15,492 nt of DNA. It comes from Candidatus Hydrogenedentota bacterium. GTDB lineage: Bacteria > Hydrogenedentota > Hydrogenedentia > Hydrogenedentiales > GCA-2746185. Where the stretch lies: contig DTSJ01000106.1 of the NCBI GenBank assembly GCA_012965445.1, forward strand, positions 1 through 15,492, written 5' to 3'. Shown here piece after piece: positions 14,511-15,492 of the stretch. The notes below the pieces were generated by a model. It did no database searches, was not told where the DNA came from, and saw only the letters and a list, made by a program, of their open reading frames with translations. Numbering within the stretch: position 1 is the stretch's first letter; every line of letters starts with the position of its first letter. Position numbers and translations under genes: made by a program.

Positions 14511-15492
14511 TCATAGTTCCTTGATGCGGATGTTGCGGAACGCGGTGTAGTCGCTGTGATCGGTGAGACAGATGAAGCCGCTGCGGAGGCGATACTTTAA
14601 TTCTTCGGTATCGTCGAAGCTGACGTCCTGCACGATGGTTCCGTTGAGGGTGATTTTTACGTTGGGGCCGTCGCAGATGACTTCGATGTCATTCCAGAGG
14701 CCTTCTTTGCGGGCAGGACGTGCGGCAGGGGGAATCACGTCGTAGATGGCTCCGGTACATCCTTTGTCGAGTTCGTCGAAGTCGTTATCGCCGCGCATCT
14801 GGACTTCGAAGCCGATTTTGGATTGCCGAGCACCACGTGGAGCACGGAACCATACGCCGCTGTTGCCGCCAGGCATGATTTTGTACTGCATACGGCAGAT
14901 GAAGTTACCGTAACGTTTGGCGGTCATAAGGGCGCCTCCTCCGTGCGCGCGCCATTCGATGAAGCCATCTTCACTGGCGTGGAAAGCTTCTTTGTTGTCA
15001 TCTTTCATCCACCAACCGTCGAGGGTTTTACCGTCGAAGAGGGGGACGAAGCCTTCGGCACGTTCCGCTTCCGATACGATGGAGGGATCGAGATTCCAGG
15101 TTTCTTTTTCTTCGGGACGTGCGAGGAATTCATCGAGGGCTGCGTAGTCGGATTCGTCACCGTTCAACAAGAAATGGACGTTGGACAACTCGAGATCGGG
15201 AATTTTGCCGTTGACGAGCGTGGCGACTTTCGGGTTTTCGGAGGGAGCGGAGGAGGCGATGGTGATGTCACCGTTTGCGGGTGAGGCTACGATGAGCGTG
15301 GGCGCGGACCTCTTGAAAAGGCGGGCGAGAGAAGCTGCGTCGGGGCCGTCGATGAGATAGATAGCCTGCTGATCGCGCAATCGTTTCGAGGCCGTCTTGA
15401 TGGCTTGTTTACGCATTTTTGGATTGGTCATGTTGCCGAGGACGCGGACCATGACGGCCATACGCTGATCTTTGGCGCGTTTCGTGTAGGCC
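14511..15492 (-). CDS. C-terminal part of a DUF1080 (3-keto-disaccharide hydrolase-like) protein
   Basis: The frame is open to the window edge, so the start is outside; the ATG at 15461 is probably internal since in-frame codons continue before it. Counted from that ATG, residues 1-35 are helical and basic, possibly the end of HEAT-like repeats. About 36-110 is an unassigned alpha/beta stretch. The DUF1080 concanavalin-like domain covers about 137-316: FVPLFDGKTLDGWW, GGGALMTAKRYGNFICRMQYKI, GGNSGVWFRAP, IGFEVQM, LWNDIEVICDGPNVKITLNG and the closing FRNIRIKEL. In PVC bacteria this domain occurs in exported sugar-binding or 3-keto-glycoside-cleaving proteins, often fused to other modules. The gene converges on the tRNA-Arg scar and probably belongs to the flanking segment beyond it. 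Confidence 0.88.
   Translation of the reverse strand, partial: AYTKRAKDQRMAVMVRVLGNMTNPKMRKQAIKTASKRLRDQQAIYLIDGPDAASLARLFKRSAPTLIVASPANGDITIASSAPSENPKVATLVNGKIPDLELSNVHFLLNGDESDYAALDEFLARPEEKETWNLDPSIVSEAERAEGFVPLFDGKTLDGWWMKDDNKEAFHASEDGFIEWRAHGGGALMTAKRYGNFICRMQYKIMPGGNSGVWFRAPRGARQSKIGFEVQMRGDNDFDELDKGCTGAIYDVIPPAARPARKEGLWNDIEVICDGPNVKITLNGTIVQDVSFDDTEELKYRLRSGFICLTDHSDYTAFRNIRIKEL

Overview
The window looks like a piece of a Gram-negative, heterotrophic bacterial genome, most likely from the Planctomycetota/Lentisphaerota/Hydrogenedentota circle. This is inferred from the gene set: a C-terminal DUF1080 domain, a PqaA-type hydrolase, several exported carbohydrate-related proteins, a GPH sugar symporter and crotonase/VOC enzymes. 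No marker gene fixes the taxon. I see no CRISPR array, rRNA, transposase or integrase gene.

Layout from left to right. Bases 1-69 form a near-perfect fold-back hairpin that interrupts the 3' part of a minus-strand GH51 arabinofuranosidase gene, and this looks like a contig-end artefact. A 530-base intergenic stretch then carries a diverged dispersed repeat (R1), a tRNA-Pro(GGG) 3' fragment and a copy of a second dispersed repeat (R2). Three minus-strand genes follow: an exported protein made of three homologous ~97-residue units, an exported endonuclease/exonuclease/phosphatase-fold hydrolase, and a crotonase-fold protein lacking both hydratase glutamates. A plus-strand VOC protein is divergent from the crotonase. 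The second R1 copy lies after it.

Bases 6013-10060 form a tight minus-strand operon, in transcription order: PIG-L/LmbE-type deacetylase (TTG start), GPH-family cation:sugar symporter (TTG start, abutting the previous stop), AraM/glycerol-1-phosphate-dehydrogenase-like enzyme, a 22-residue hydrophobic single-helix peptide two bases after the enzyme's stop, and a Glyoxalase_3-type VOC protein. Together they suggest uptake of a small glycoside or N-acetylated sugar, deacetylation, and oxidation or reduction of a polyol or sugar phosphate. The substrate cannot be read from the sequence.

Bases 10061-10669 are a divergent regulatory region with two R2 copies and hairpins. Plus-strand genes follow: a PqaA-type alpha/beta-hydrolase, a truncated exported propeller fragment, and a BNR_4 propeller protein resembling ulvan-lyase-type polysaccharide lyases. 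Bases 14004-14510 hold short phased repeats directly upstream of a tRNA-Arg(ACG) 3' fragment, an arrangement expected at an integration (att) junction. The window ends inside a minus-strand gene with a C-terminal DUF1080 (3-keto-disaccharide hydrolase-like) domain. Overall it reads as an accessory polysaccharide/glycoside-utilisation region broken up by dispersed repeats and tRNA-derived scars.
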